In this document: piece by piece, positions 1 through 5,575 of the stretch
How positions within the stretch are numbered: position 1 is the stretch's first letter
Layout of the letters: each line of letters starts with the position of its first letter
Made by a program: the position numbers and the translations under genes
Notes under the pieces: generated by a model
What the model saw: only the letters and a program-made list of their open reading frames with translations
Databases searched by the model: none
Told to the model about the DNA's origin: nothing
Source: Candidatus Bathyarchaeota archaeon
GTDB lineage: Archaea; Thermoproteota; Bathyarchaeia; TCS64
DNA: 6,496 nt
Assembly: GCA_014730055.1 (NCBI GenBank)
Contig: WJIV01000297.1
Location: 1-6,496, forward strand
Reading direction: 5' to 3'

Positions 1-99
1 AATGCCGCGGGTGGTTTTAAGGCAACAAGAAAAGAAACAAGAGGTGGACCCAACATTGAACAGCTTAATGAAATTCTGGAACGATGGAAACAAATCTAA
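1..99 (+). CDS. 3' end of an unrecognised protein (partial)
   Basis: Frame 1 is open from the first base to a TAA at 97-99, giving 32 C-terminal residues that begin NAAGGFKATRKETRGGPNIE and end in ILERWKQI. The tail is rich in charged residues, and its last part (EQLNEILERWKQI) would form an amphipathic helix. I do not recognise the family from this fragment and assign no function. The plus strand, the absence of internal stops and the clean end before an AT-rich promoter region support a real gene end, but 32 codons is weak statistical evidence. It is the only stop in the window that is TAA. Confidence 0.5.
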   Translation, partial: NAAGGFKATRKETRGGPNIEQLNEILERWKQI

Positions 100-126
100 T
101 CTTTAAAAAATTCGTTGGACAAGAAA

Positions 127-162
127 TTTCTATAAATAATAGCCCAAATTGGTTAATATTAT
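127..162 (+). promoter_or_regulatory. Putative TATA box(es) for the cupin gene
   Basis: The best archaeal TATA-like element is TATAAATAAT at 131-140, preceded by purine-rich AAGAAATTTC that could act as a BRE. Initiation about 26 bp downstream would give a leader of roughly 30 nt. A second AT element, TTAATATTA at 153-161, would give an almost leaderless transcript. A short dyad, CCAA-A-TTGG, lies at 144-152 between the two. No clear Shine-Dalgarno sequence precedes the ATG at 190. Confidence 0.5.
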
Positions 163-189
163 TAGACTCGTTGCTAGTTTATTCGTGAA

Positions 190-531
190 ATGAAGCACTT
201 TCATTACACAGAGATTAAAAACGAGGATGTACCATCACCAGCTAATAAAGTTAAGATTCGTTGGCTGATAAAGGAGACGACCGGCGCCCCAAACTTCGCC
301 ATGAGGCGGTTTGAAGTAGCACCTGGTGGAAACACCCCGTATCACACCCATGAATGGGAGCATGAAGTTTACGTTCTTGAGGGGGAGGCAGTTGCGACGA
401 AAGAGGATGGTTCCGAGGTTCCACTTAAGGAAGGTGACGTGGTTCTGGTAGAGCCAAACGAGAAGCATAACTTCAAGAATACTGGAGGCGAGGACTTCGT
501 TTTTCTGTGTCTTATACCTCTCCAGAAATAG
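190..531 (+). CDS. Small single-domain cupin protein
   Basis: This 113-residue protein is one cupin beta-barrel. Cupin motif 1 is at about residues 46-65 (YHTHEWEHEVYVLEGEA), with H52 and H54 and with E59 (or H58) in the acidic ligand position. Motif 2 is at about 83-97 (GDVVLVEPNEKHNFKNTG), with H93 as the last ligand. The expected 3-His/1-Glu metal site is therefore intact. The length is typical of minimal cupins, which have little beyond the barrel. Such proteins range from dioxygenases and isomerases to simple ligand-binding or sensor domains, so the substrate cannot be given. The start is fixed at ATG 190, because the nearby upstream GTG at 185 runs into a stop two codons later. The gene appears monocistronic, with its own TATA-like element and 165 bp before the next gene. 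It ends in TAG. Confidence 0.9.
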   Translation: MKHFHYTEIKNEDVPSPANKVKIRWLIKETTGAPNFAMRRFEVAPGGNTPYHTHEWEHEVYVLEGEAVATKEDGSEVPLKEGDVVLVEPNEKHNFKNTGGEDFVFLCLIPLQK

Positions 532-547
532 ATTCCTAATCCATATT

Positions 548-562
548 CCTTTTAAATAAATT
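548..562 (+). promoter_or_regulatory. AT-rich element after the cupin gene: possible TATA box or T-tract terminator
   Basis: CCTTTTAAATAAATTCT lies 16 bp after the cupin stop. Read as a TATA box it would start transcription near 580, making a leader of about 115 nt ahead of the winged-helix gene that spans the inverted repeat at 585-675. Read as an archaeal terminator, the TTTT tract is short. The sequence alone does not decide between these. A closer but weaker candidate promoter for the next gene is TTATAGG at 651-657. Confidence 0.3.
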
Positions 563-584
563 CTAATGAGTCACAGCTGAATAA

Positions 585-675
585 GATGGTTACAGGATAT
601 TCATCTGGAACAGTAACACATGTTTGTAGTGGATTTACACACACTCGTTGTTATAGGTGGTATCCGATAACCATT
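585..675 (+). repeat. Long imperfect inverted repeat in the gap before the winged-helix gene
   Basis: The sequence ATGGTTA-CA-GGATA at 586-599 pairs with TATCC-GA-TAACCAT at 661-674. That is 7 Watson-Crick pairs, a 2x2 mismatch, then 5 more pairs, with G-U wobbles possible at both ends (585/675, 600/660, 601/659). The enclosed segment is about 60 nt and contains only weak secondary stems (for example TGTA/TACA). This is the only structure I find in the 165-bp gap 532-696. A 31-codon frame, ATG 586 to TAG 681, overlaps it, but its composition gives no sign of coding. It could be a structured leader for the gene at 697, a small RNA, or chance. Confidence 0.35.
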
Positions 676-683
676 AGATAGCT

Positions 684-701
684 AGGGGTTCAAAATTTGA
701 A
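684..701 (+). promoter_or_regulatory. Ribosome binding site and palindrome at the winged-helix start
   Basis: AGGGGTT at 684-690 is the only convincing Shine-Dalgarno-like sequence seen before a start in this window, and it lies 6 bp before TTG 697, supporting that start. It runs straight into TTCAAA-A-TTTGAA (689-701), a perfect 6-bp-arm palindrome with one central base that overlaps the start codon. Such symmetry is typical of a dimeric regulator's binding site, so autoregulation is possible but unproven. Confidence 0.45.
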
Positions 702-1011
702 AAGCAGGCGATCAAAACTCGAAATCTACCTCGATGTATTAAGTGTAATAAAGGAAGGCACAAAGAAACCTACCAGGATAATGTACGGGGCAAACCTATC
801 ATGGAAGCTCCTTCAGGATATACTCTCCTCCCTAGTCGATCAGAACCTGATTGTCGAGATCGACACCTCTGATTCTAGAGATAAGCGCACTAACACAGTC
901 TACGACATTACAAACAAGGGTGAGAGTGTAATAAGGTACTTTGAGCATGCCAAGGGTCTCATTGAAGTCGATGAACCAGGCTTCAACCCCCTTCAGATTG
1001 CTCGAGGATAG
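697..1011 (+). CDS. Archaeal winged helix-turn-helix transcriptional regulator
   Basis: This 104-residue basic protein matches the archaeal winged-helix family of the HTH_45 type. Helix 1 (about residues 7-20, KLEIYLDVLSVIKEG) is followed by the KPTRIMYGANLSWKLLQDIL segment (about 24-43). That segment carries the turn and recognition helix. After it come SLVDQNLIVEID and a beta wing ending in YDITNKGESVIRYF (about 69-82). The order 'T.IMY.A.LS...L...L..L...gLI......Y.IT.KG' is characteristic of the family. The protein would bind DNA as a dimer and act as a local regulator; its targets are unknown. The start is TTG 697, chosen because of the Shine-Dalgarno-like AGGGG upstream and because the frame is closed by TAG at 679-681. 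The short acidic tail after residue 88 looks disordered. The gene ends in TAG just before a T-rich tract and faces the nitroreductase. Confidence 0.88.
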   Translation: MKSRRSKLEIYLDVLSVIKEGTKKPTRIMYGANLSWKLLQDILSSLVDQNLIVEIDTSDSRDKRTNTVYDITNKGESVIRYFEHAKGLIEVDEPGFNPLQIARG

Positions 1012-1014
1012 AAA

Positions 1015-1036
1015 AACATTTTAAAAAATTTTTTTA
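1015..1036. terminator. Bidirectional A/T-tract terminator between convergent genes
   Basis: The gap between the two convergent stop codons is only 25 bp and is mostly ATTTT-A6-T7 (A run 1023-1028, T run 1029-1035). Read on the plus strand, the seven Ts end the winged-helix transcript. Read on the minus strand, the six Ts complementary to 1023-1028 lie just after the nitroreductase stop. Archaeal intrinsic termination relies on T tracts without needing a GC hairpin, so one tract can serve both genes. Confidence 0.6.
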
Positions 1037-1561
1037 CTACAGCTTTAAGGGTTTACCGTATTCTTCACTATGGAAGATCTCACTGAAATCCTTTCTACCA
1101 CGATCCTTAGGCTCCACGTCTGGCACTCCTATTGGCAGAAGACATATTACGGTCATCTCATCAGGAACGCCCAACAACTCCTTCACTGGTTCCTCTGTGA
1201 AAGCACCTATCCAACAGGTTCCGTACCCTAAATCCCATGATGCAAGAACCATGTGCTCTACAGCAGTCATAACGTCACGCTCCGCCCACCTCTCATAGAC
1301 CTCAGGATCCTTAGGATCCATGGCAAGAGCAGCCACTATAATCCCAGCGTTGCTTATCCAAGTTTGATTTCGAGCTATTTCCCCAAGCTTTTTCCGCTTT
1401 TCATCATTCCTGACGACGACAAACCTCCAAGGCTGCTTGTTCCCTGCGCTTGGCGCTATTCTAGCGGCCTCTAGGATCTTCATAAGATCTTCATCTGGGA
1501 TAGGTTCATCCTTGTACTTGCGGATACTTCTCCTTGTCTGAATCGCCTCTATAACATTCAT
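1037..1561 (-). CDS. Nitroreductase-family flavoprotein (FMN/NAD(P)H oxidoreductase)
   Basis: This 174-residue protein is a complete nitroreductase-fold enzyme. The N-terminal FMN phosphate-binding motif is TRRSIRKY (residues 9-16). It is followed by the conserved APSAGNKQPWRF segment (36-47), which contacts the flavin. A central helical region around ERDVMTAVEHMVLASWDLGYGTCWIGAF (94-121) forms the dimer and flavin cleft, and the GRKDFSEIFHSEEYG tail (155-169) is typical of the short archaeal and bacterial members. These soluble homodimers transfer electrons from NAD(P)H to quinones, nitro compounds or other acceptors. Some relatives have quite different flavin chemistry, so the physiological substrate is unknown. 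The ATG at 1561 is placed so that a TATA element at 1595-1586 would give a leaderless mRNA. It is divergent from the M81 gene and convergent with the regulator, so there is no operon partner on its strand here. Confidence 0.92.
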   Translation of the reverse strand: MNVIEAIQTRRSIRKYKDEPIPDEDLMKILEAARIAPSAGNKQPWRFVVVRNDEKRKKLGEIARNQTWISNAGIIVAALAMDPKDPEVYERWAERDVMTAVEHMVLASWDLGYGTCWIGAFTEEPVKELLGVPDEMTVICLLPIGVPDVEPKDRGRKDFSEIFHSEEYGKPLKL

Positions 1562-1645
1562 TTTGATCTATTGAGAAATAATAGGATATAAATATGGTAT
1601 TGGATTGACTTTTATCTTCAGATGTTATTCCTCTAAACGATCAGG
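1562..1645. promoter_or_regulatory. Divergent promoter region for the nitroreductase and M81 genes
   Basis: The 84-bp gap holds one strong near-symmetric AT element, ATATAAATAT at 1586-1595, which resembles a TATA box on both strands. Leftward, initiation about 26 bp away falls at or next to the nitroreductase ATG (1561), predicting a leaderless mRNA. Rightward, initiation near 1615 leaves a leader of about 30 nt before ATG 1646. A weaker plus-strand candidate is CTTTTATC at 1609-1616. A 5-bp dyad, CTATT/AATAG (1568-1572 and 1580-1584), lies between the AT element and the nitroreductase start and could be an operator. No clear Shine-Dalgarno sequence precedes the M81 gene (only CAGG directly before ATG). 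Confidence 0.5.
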
Positions 1646-3142
1646 ATGAGAATAGCAGTAGCGAGTTTCAGCCACGAGACATTAACATTCTGCCCGGAAC
1701 TAAGCACTCTAAAGGCCTGGGAAGAGGGCGGAATAAAGTATGGAGTTAAGACCCTTGATACGGAGGGAGAGGGAAAGGGGTACATCACGGGTTATAAGGA
1801 GGCAGCTAAGGACTACGATGATGTAGAACTTGTTGGCATACTACGAACTGGATGGCCTAAGCTAACTGGATACGGGAGCTGGATAACCAAAGAGGCTTTC
1901 GACGTTATTACATCCAGGATAATTAGCAGGTTAGAGGAACAGGTAAGCAAACCTGAGGGCTTGGACGGCGTATTACTGGCCCTCCACGGAGCTATGGCGG
2001 TTATAAACGTCCCGAGGCCAGAGGCTGAGATCGTAAGAAGGGTAAGAGGCATCGTTGGCGATCTACCCATAATGGTCACTTTCGATCTTCATGCCAACGA
2101 GGACATTGAGATGGCTCATGCAGCAGACGGCGTCTTTATACTGAAAACCTACCCACATCTTGACAGCCATGAGATCGGTGAGAAGGCCGCGAGATGCCTG
2201 ATTGAGACAATTAAGGGTGAATTTGTCCCCACCATGGCGTTTAGAAAACCCAAGATCGTATCTGCTAGCGTATTCCAGGCATCGGAGTATCATCCAATGA
2301 AGAAGGTATACGATAGGTGCAGGGAATGGGAGAATAGGGGTGTTTACTGTGCGAGTGTGGCACCAGGATTCGCTTACGCAGATGTACCGGACGTTGGGGC
2401 GTCTATCTTTGTAGTCACAGACGATGATATGAAGCTGGCTGAGGAAGCTGCTCAGGACCTTCATGATCTTATGTGGAGTCTGAGAGAGGATCTGACTCGA
2501 GAACTGCCCGGTGCTAAAGAAGGTGTCGAGGAGGTTATTCGTTTAGTTAAGGAGGGTACAAAGCACATTGTAGTAAGCTACCATGATGACCGCCTTGGCG
2601 ATGGGACACATGTATTGAAAGAGCTTCTGGATCAGGGTGCTGAGAACTGGATTAGCACCTGTGTTGCTGACCCTACTGTTCTGCATAAGCTAGAAAATGA
2701 GAACAAAGTAGGGGACGAGGTAAATGTTTCAATAGGGGGATGGCTTGACCCAATAAGCGGTAAGCCAGTCGAGGTAACTGGGAAGATAGTGTATCTTGGA
2801 AGCCTCATGTGGACAGAGACCGGACCAATGGGTAAAGGAGCCGAGAACCGAATAGACCTCTTATCACTATTGGACCTGGGAAGAAACAGATACGTAACTA
2901 TAACAGAGAGACTGATGGCTCCCATGAGTGCGGACCCATTGAAAGCCATGGGATTGGATCTTGACGGCTTTAACATTGTTGTTCTGAAAGACAGGGTTCA
3001 TCATCGTGCGTGGTGGGATAAATGGAGCGACGTAGACTATCCAGTAGATCCACCGGGACTGGGGCCAGCAAACCTAGACATCCTCGACTACAAGTTCATT
3101 CCATGGGACCTATACCCCATCGGTGGAAAGTACAAGCACTAG
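1646..3142 (+). CDS. M81-family metallopeptidase (MlrC / microcystinase C-like)
   Basis: At 498 residues this is a full-length two-part M81 protein. The N-terminal half (about residues 1-290) begins with RIAVASFSHETLTF, the usual family opening. It then has LALHGAM (111-117), FDLHAN (146-151) and KTYPHLDSHE (167-176). D147, H149 and H171 are the expected zinc ligands, and the spacing of H114, D147, H149 and H171 agrees with what I recall of MlrC. The C-terminal half (about 295-498) has SYHDDRLGDGTHVLKELL (311-328), TGPMGKGAENRIDL (392-405), VVLKDRVHHRAWW (445-457) and a YPVDPPG end region. MlrC hydrolyses linear microcystin-derived peptides, but most relatives have unknown substrates, probably amides or small peptides; no signal peptide is seen, so it is cytoplasmic. 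The glycine-rich 'DNxGGG' stretch usual before the GDGT motif is replaced by DDRL. Its stop abuts the stop of the convergent MFS gene. Family is sure; substrate is not. Confidence 0.9.
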   Translation: MRIAVASFSHETLTFCPELSTLKAWEEGGIKYGVKTLDTEGEGKGYITGYKEAAKDYDDVELVGILRTGWPKLTGYGSWITKEAFDVITSRIISRLEEQVSKPEGLDGVLLALHGAMAVINVPRPEAEIVRRVRGIVGDLPIMVTFDLHANEDIEMAHAADGVFILKTYPHLDSHEIGEKAARCLIETIKGEFVPTMAFRKPKIVSASVFQASEYHPMKKVYDRCREWENRGVYCASVAPGFAYADVPDVGASIFVVTDDDMKLAEEAAQDLHDLMWSLREDLTRELPGAKEGVEEVIRLVKEGTKHIVVSYHDDRLGDGTHVLKELLDQGAENWISTCVADPTVLHKLENENKVGDEVNVSIGGWLDPISGKPVEVTGKIVYLGSLMWTETGPMGKGAENRIDLLSLLDLGRNRYVTITERLMAPMSADPLKAMGLDLDGFNIVVLKDRVHHRAWWDKWSDVDYPVDPPGLGPANLDILDYKFIPWDLYPIGGKYKH

Positions 3143-4333
3143 CTACTCCACCTTAACCCCGAATCTCAGCAGCAAGAGGGCTCCGAAATTTATTACGATG
3201 GCAATATTGAAAATGTTGCCCAGACCGATAACCCCGCCGAGGTAACCAGCGACAACAGGGGCTATTGCCCCAACGATGCTCCCTGGAAGAAACATAAGAG
3301 CATAGCCTAGTCCACGCTGTCTTCTCGGTGTAAGCTTGGCCATTAGAGCGTTTCGGGGAGCCATACCGAGGGTATTCGTAAACCCGTATAGAACGTAAAA
3401 CAGAATGAAGAGCTTGTTACCCGGCAGGTTAAAGCTTAACGCCAGAAAGATGTATGCAATAAAGAGGCTGATCTGAAGCCAGCGTTTATCACCAAACTTG
3501 GACCCCATGTAACCTCCTGTAGGAGCGGCTATCATACCAGTCAGGGTCGTAGCGCTCGACATGAAGCTAGCTAAAGCGATATCCATTCCACGGATATCCT
3601 GTAGGTAGAGAACAAGGAAACTACTGATCATGCTGACCCCCATACTCCGTAGGGCAGTGTATACTAGAAACATAACTAGACTAGTCGAGAACAATTTAGT
3701 AGCTCCTCCCTCCTCTACACTCTGACTTCCCTCACTCTCATCATCCTCACTTTCCAAGAAGAGAACCATGACTACACCAATAATCATGGGAACTGCGAGT
3801 GCAAGGTAAACCATTCTCCACTGCCAAGCCAGGATACCAACTAGGAGACTTACCGCAAGTGGCCCAATAGCGTGCCCCAGGTTCCCACCTGCTCCGTGGA
3901 GCCCAAGAGCCTTACTCCGGTTGCTTGTCGTGAACATCTTAGTCGTATAGCTATAGCTAGCTGGATGATAGATAGTGGTATTAATGTAAACCATGCTGAC
4001 AGCTATCACCAGCATAACCGGGTTACGTGCAAGGCCAGCTAATACCGCACCTGCCGCCGCGAAGATGAAACTTAGAATCAGCATCTTCTTACTTCCTATC
4101 CTATCACTTAGAAGCCCTGTAGGTATCGCGAGAATTGCCTGGCAGAGTGGAGGAATAGCGGCTATCAGTCCCAGTTGCTGCAAGGTAAGACTGAACTCGT
4201 CCCGAAGAATACTGAAGATCGCAGTATGTATTCCTCCGAAGACATGGGTTAGAGTGTGGGAGACGACCATTACAATAAGACCGTATGTGAGTAATTTCGA
4301 CCCTCTCTCCGCACTCTCACTCAATATATTCAC
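3143..4333 (-). CDS. Major facilitator superfamily transporter, Fsr-like
   Basis: This 396-residue integral membrane protein has about 12 hydrophobic segments in two six-helix halves. Between them is an acidic cytoplasmic loop (ESEDDESEGSQSVEEGG, about residues 194-210). MFS motif A is in the loop between helices 2 and 3 (GLLSDRIGSKKML, 73-85) and recurs in degenerate form in the second half (GGYMGSKFGDKRWL, 273-286). IYHPASYSYTT (121-131) and GLHGAGGNLGHAIGP (144-158) resemble the 'YHP' and 'GGNxGxaxGP' signatures of fosmidomycin-resistance-type (Fsr) carriers, usually proton-driven exporters. Direction and substrate cannot be read from sequence. The start is GTG 4333; it is not preceded by a Shine-Dalgarno sequence but sits about 30 bp from a TATA-like element. 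The upstream M24 gene ends 53 bp away on the same strand, so co-transcription is likely. Confidence 0.9.
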   Translation of the reverse strand: MNILSESAERGSKLLTYGLIVMVVSHTLTHVFGGIHTAIFSILRDEFSLTLQQLGLIAAIPPLCQAILAIPTGLLSDRIGSKKMLILSFIFAAAGAVLAGLARNPVMLVIAVSMVYINTTIYHPASYSYTTKMFTTSNRSKALGLHGAGGNLGHAIGPLAVSLLVGILAWQWRMVYLALAVPMIIGVVMVLFLESEDDESEGSQSVEEGGATKLFSTSLVMFLVYTALRSMGVSMISSFLVLYLQDIRGMDIALASFMSSATTLTGMIAAPTGGYMGSKFGDKRWLQISLFIAYIFLALSFNLPGNKLFILFYVLYGFTNTLGMAPRNALMAKLTPRRQRGLGYALMFLPGSIVGAIAPVVAGYLGGVIGLGNIFNIAIVINFGALLLLRFGVKVE

Positions 4334-4386
4334 CTATAGAGACAATATAGAGGAAACGCATTTTATTTAAAACTAGTTAAAGTGCC
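4334..4386 (-). promoter_or_regulatory. Gap between the M24 and MFS genes: TATA-like element and direct repeat
   Basis: Read on the minus strand, TTTTAAATAAAA (4372-4361) is a TATA-like element that would start transcription near 4340, giving the MFS gene its own almost leaderless mRNA from the GTG at 4333. Between it and the start, CTCTATA occurs twice (plus-strand TATAGAG at 4335-4341 and 4346-4352) with an 11-bp period, about one helical turn. That spacing suits a regulator binding one face of DNA. An independent promoter within a likely operon is therefore plausible. Confidence 0.4.
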
Positions 4387-5511
4387 TCACCTTATGACCT
4401 GGATTTCTGTAAGATCACGGTACTCTGAAACATTGACCCCGCCATCACCCGTAACCAGATAACTATCCTCTGTATGAACCCGAGTACCCCCCAAAACGAT
4501 GCTCGGTTCGACCTGGAAAAACATGCCAGGCTCTATTACCCATTCACCATGGCTTGGCCCTAAGAAAGGGTACTCATGGCATCCGATCCCGAGGCCATGA
4601 CCTATGAAGGCCCGATTGTATCTTTGCCCTCTCCCTTCGTAGAACTTCCTAGTGGTCTCATGAACTCCCATTACGGTACAACCCGGAGTTAGAGCCTCTC
4701 CTACAGCCCTCTCAGCGGATACAGCAAAATCGTATGCTTCGAGCTGTCTCTCATCAGGTCTCTTAACCACAGCTGTCCTGCTTATATCACTCATATAGCC
4801 GTCGAAGTAGCAGCCAAAATCCACGTGTATAAAGTCCCCTTCCTTTATCCGGTACTCCCCTGGAATGTGATGGGTCTCAAAGATGTTGGGGCCTGCTCCC
4901 ATTGTCATAAAGGCCACTCTGTCAGCCCCGTATTCAAGTGTGAGGTTTATCATATTTTGAGCAATAGCTTTCTCGGTATCCCCTGGCTTGGCCATCTCAA
5001 AGGCAACGGTAATAGCTTTAGCTGTAGCCATGTTTATCTCACTCATGTGATGCGCTTCCTCGGGGGATTTTATAGCTCGCATCTCATCGAAAATAACCTG
5101 GCAATCAGCGAACCTAGCATCTGGCAGGTTCTTCCTAAGATGATCATAGCAGATACCCGGTATATCAAGTGTCTCTAGACCGATTACTTTATCACTATAT
5201 CCTAGTTCATGAACTGTCTCGGCTACAAAATCGATGGGCTTGAGAGGCTCCCACTCCCCTCCCTCATATACCCTTAGGTCATCAATCCAAGTTGTCTCCT
5301 TAGCAGTCACCTCCTCATTTGCATGAACCCCGAACACAGGCCTGCCCTCAGAGGGAATGAAAACAGCTGCCAGTCGCTTCAATAGACTAATTGTCATGAT
5401 CTCACTATGGCTGGCATAGTATACGTTATCGTGACTTGTGGCTATAATTAGGTCTAATCCATGCTCCTTCATCTTAAGCAAAGTATTCTCAAGTAGGAAT
5501 CCAGTCTTCAT
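4387..5511 (-). CDS. M24-family metallopeptidase (Xaa-Pro peptidase-like)
   Basis: This 374-residue cytoplasmic enzyme has the two-domain layout of prolidase/creatinase-type M24B proteins. The N-terminal creatinase-like domain (about residues 1-145) contains DLIIATSHDNVYYASH. The pita-bread catalytic domain (about 150-374) follows. All five dinuclear metal ligands are present: D231 (HVDFG), D242 (SDISR), H305 (GHGLG), E335 (VEP) and E348 (HTEDS), with supporting histidines at 214-215 and 312. An active Xaa-Pro dipeptidase or aminopeptidase is the default reading. Relatives with the same ligands can split other C-N or C-S bonds, so the substrate is open. Length and start (ATG 5511) fit the family. 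It is the first gene of a probable unit with the MFS transporter 53 bp downstream and is divergent from hypD. It is the only complete gene here ending in TGA. Confidence 0.9.
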   Translation of the reverse strand: MKTGFLLENTLLKMKEHGLDLIIATSHDNVYYASHSEIMTISLLKRLAAVFIPSEGRPVFGVHANEEVTAKETTWIDDLRVYEGGEWEPLKPIDFVAETVHELGYSDKVIGLETLDIPGICYDHLRKNLPDARFADCQVIFDEMRAIKSPEEAHHMSEINMATAKAITVAFEMAKPGDTEKAIAQNMINLTLEYGADRVAFMTMGAGPNIFETHHIPGEYRIKEGDFIHVDFGCYFDGYMSDISRTAVVKRPDERQLEAYDFAVSAERAVGEALTPGCTVMGVHETTRKFYEGRGQRYNRAFIGHGLGIGCHEYPFLGPSHGEWVIEPGMFFQVEPSIVLGGTRVHTEDSYLVTGDGGVNVSEYRDLTEIQVIR

Positions 5512-5575
5512 AGAGTACCCTTATCACTTAGCCGTATTAGTTTTGTTTATATCATATCCTTGATAGGATTCATTT
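5512..5575. promoter_or_regulatory. Divergent promoter region for M24 and hypD
   Basis: This 64-bp gap contains a single strong archaeal TATA element, TTTATATC at 5546-5553 (GATATAAA on the other strand). Rightward, the expected start about 26 bp from its centre coincides with ATG 5576, predicting a leaderless hypD mRNA. Leftward, it predicts a start near 5523 and a leader of about 12 nt before the M24 ATG. A dyad ATCCT-TGAT-AGGAT at 5556-5569 lies between the TATA element and the hypD start, a classic place for a repressor site. Confidence 0.55.

Noticed and set aside
565..600. Possible C/D box small RNA (TAATGAG and CTGA around 564-581).
   Set aside because: The C box does not match RTGATGA, and no second C'/D' pair with suitable spacing is visible.
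681..705. GGTTCAAA at 687-694 resembling a tRNA T loop.
   Set aside because: The flanking bases do not form a T stem, and no acceptor, D or anticodon arms can be found around it.
586..1011. In-frame continuation from ATG 586 through TAG 679-681 into the winged-helix gene, suggesting TAG readthrough (pyrrolysine) or a longer N-terminus.
   Set aside because: The 31 upstream codons do not resemble a winged-helix N-terminus, the TTG at 697 has its own Shine-Dalgarno-like sequence, and TAG is the ordinary stop of most genes here.
1813..2976. Several minus-strand open frames of 88-133 codons.
   Set aside because: They are antisense to the M81 gene, have no recognisable domain, and reflect its codon composition.
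4825..5178. Plus-strand open frame of 117 codons with several Cys and His residues.
   Set aside because: It is antisense to the M24 gene, whose metal ligands and full domain are intact, so the Cys/His content is a by-product.
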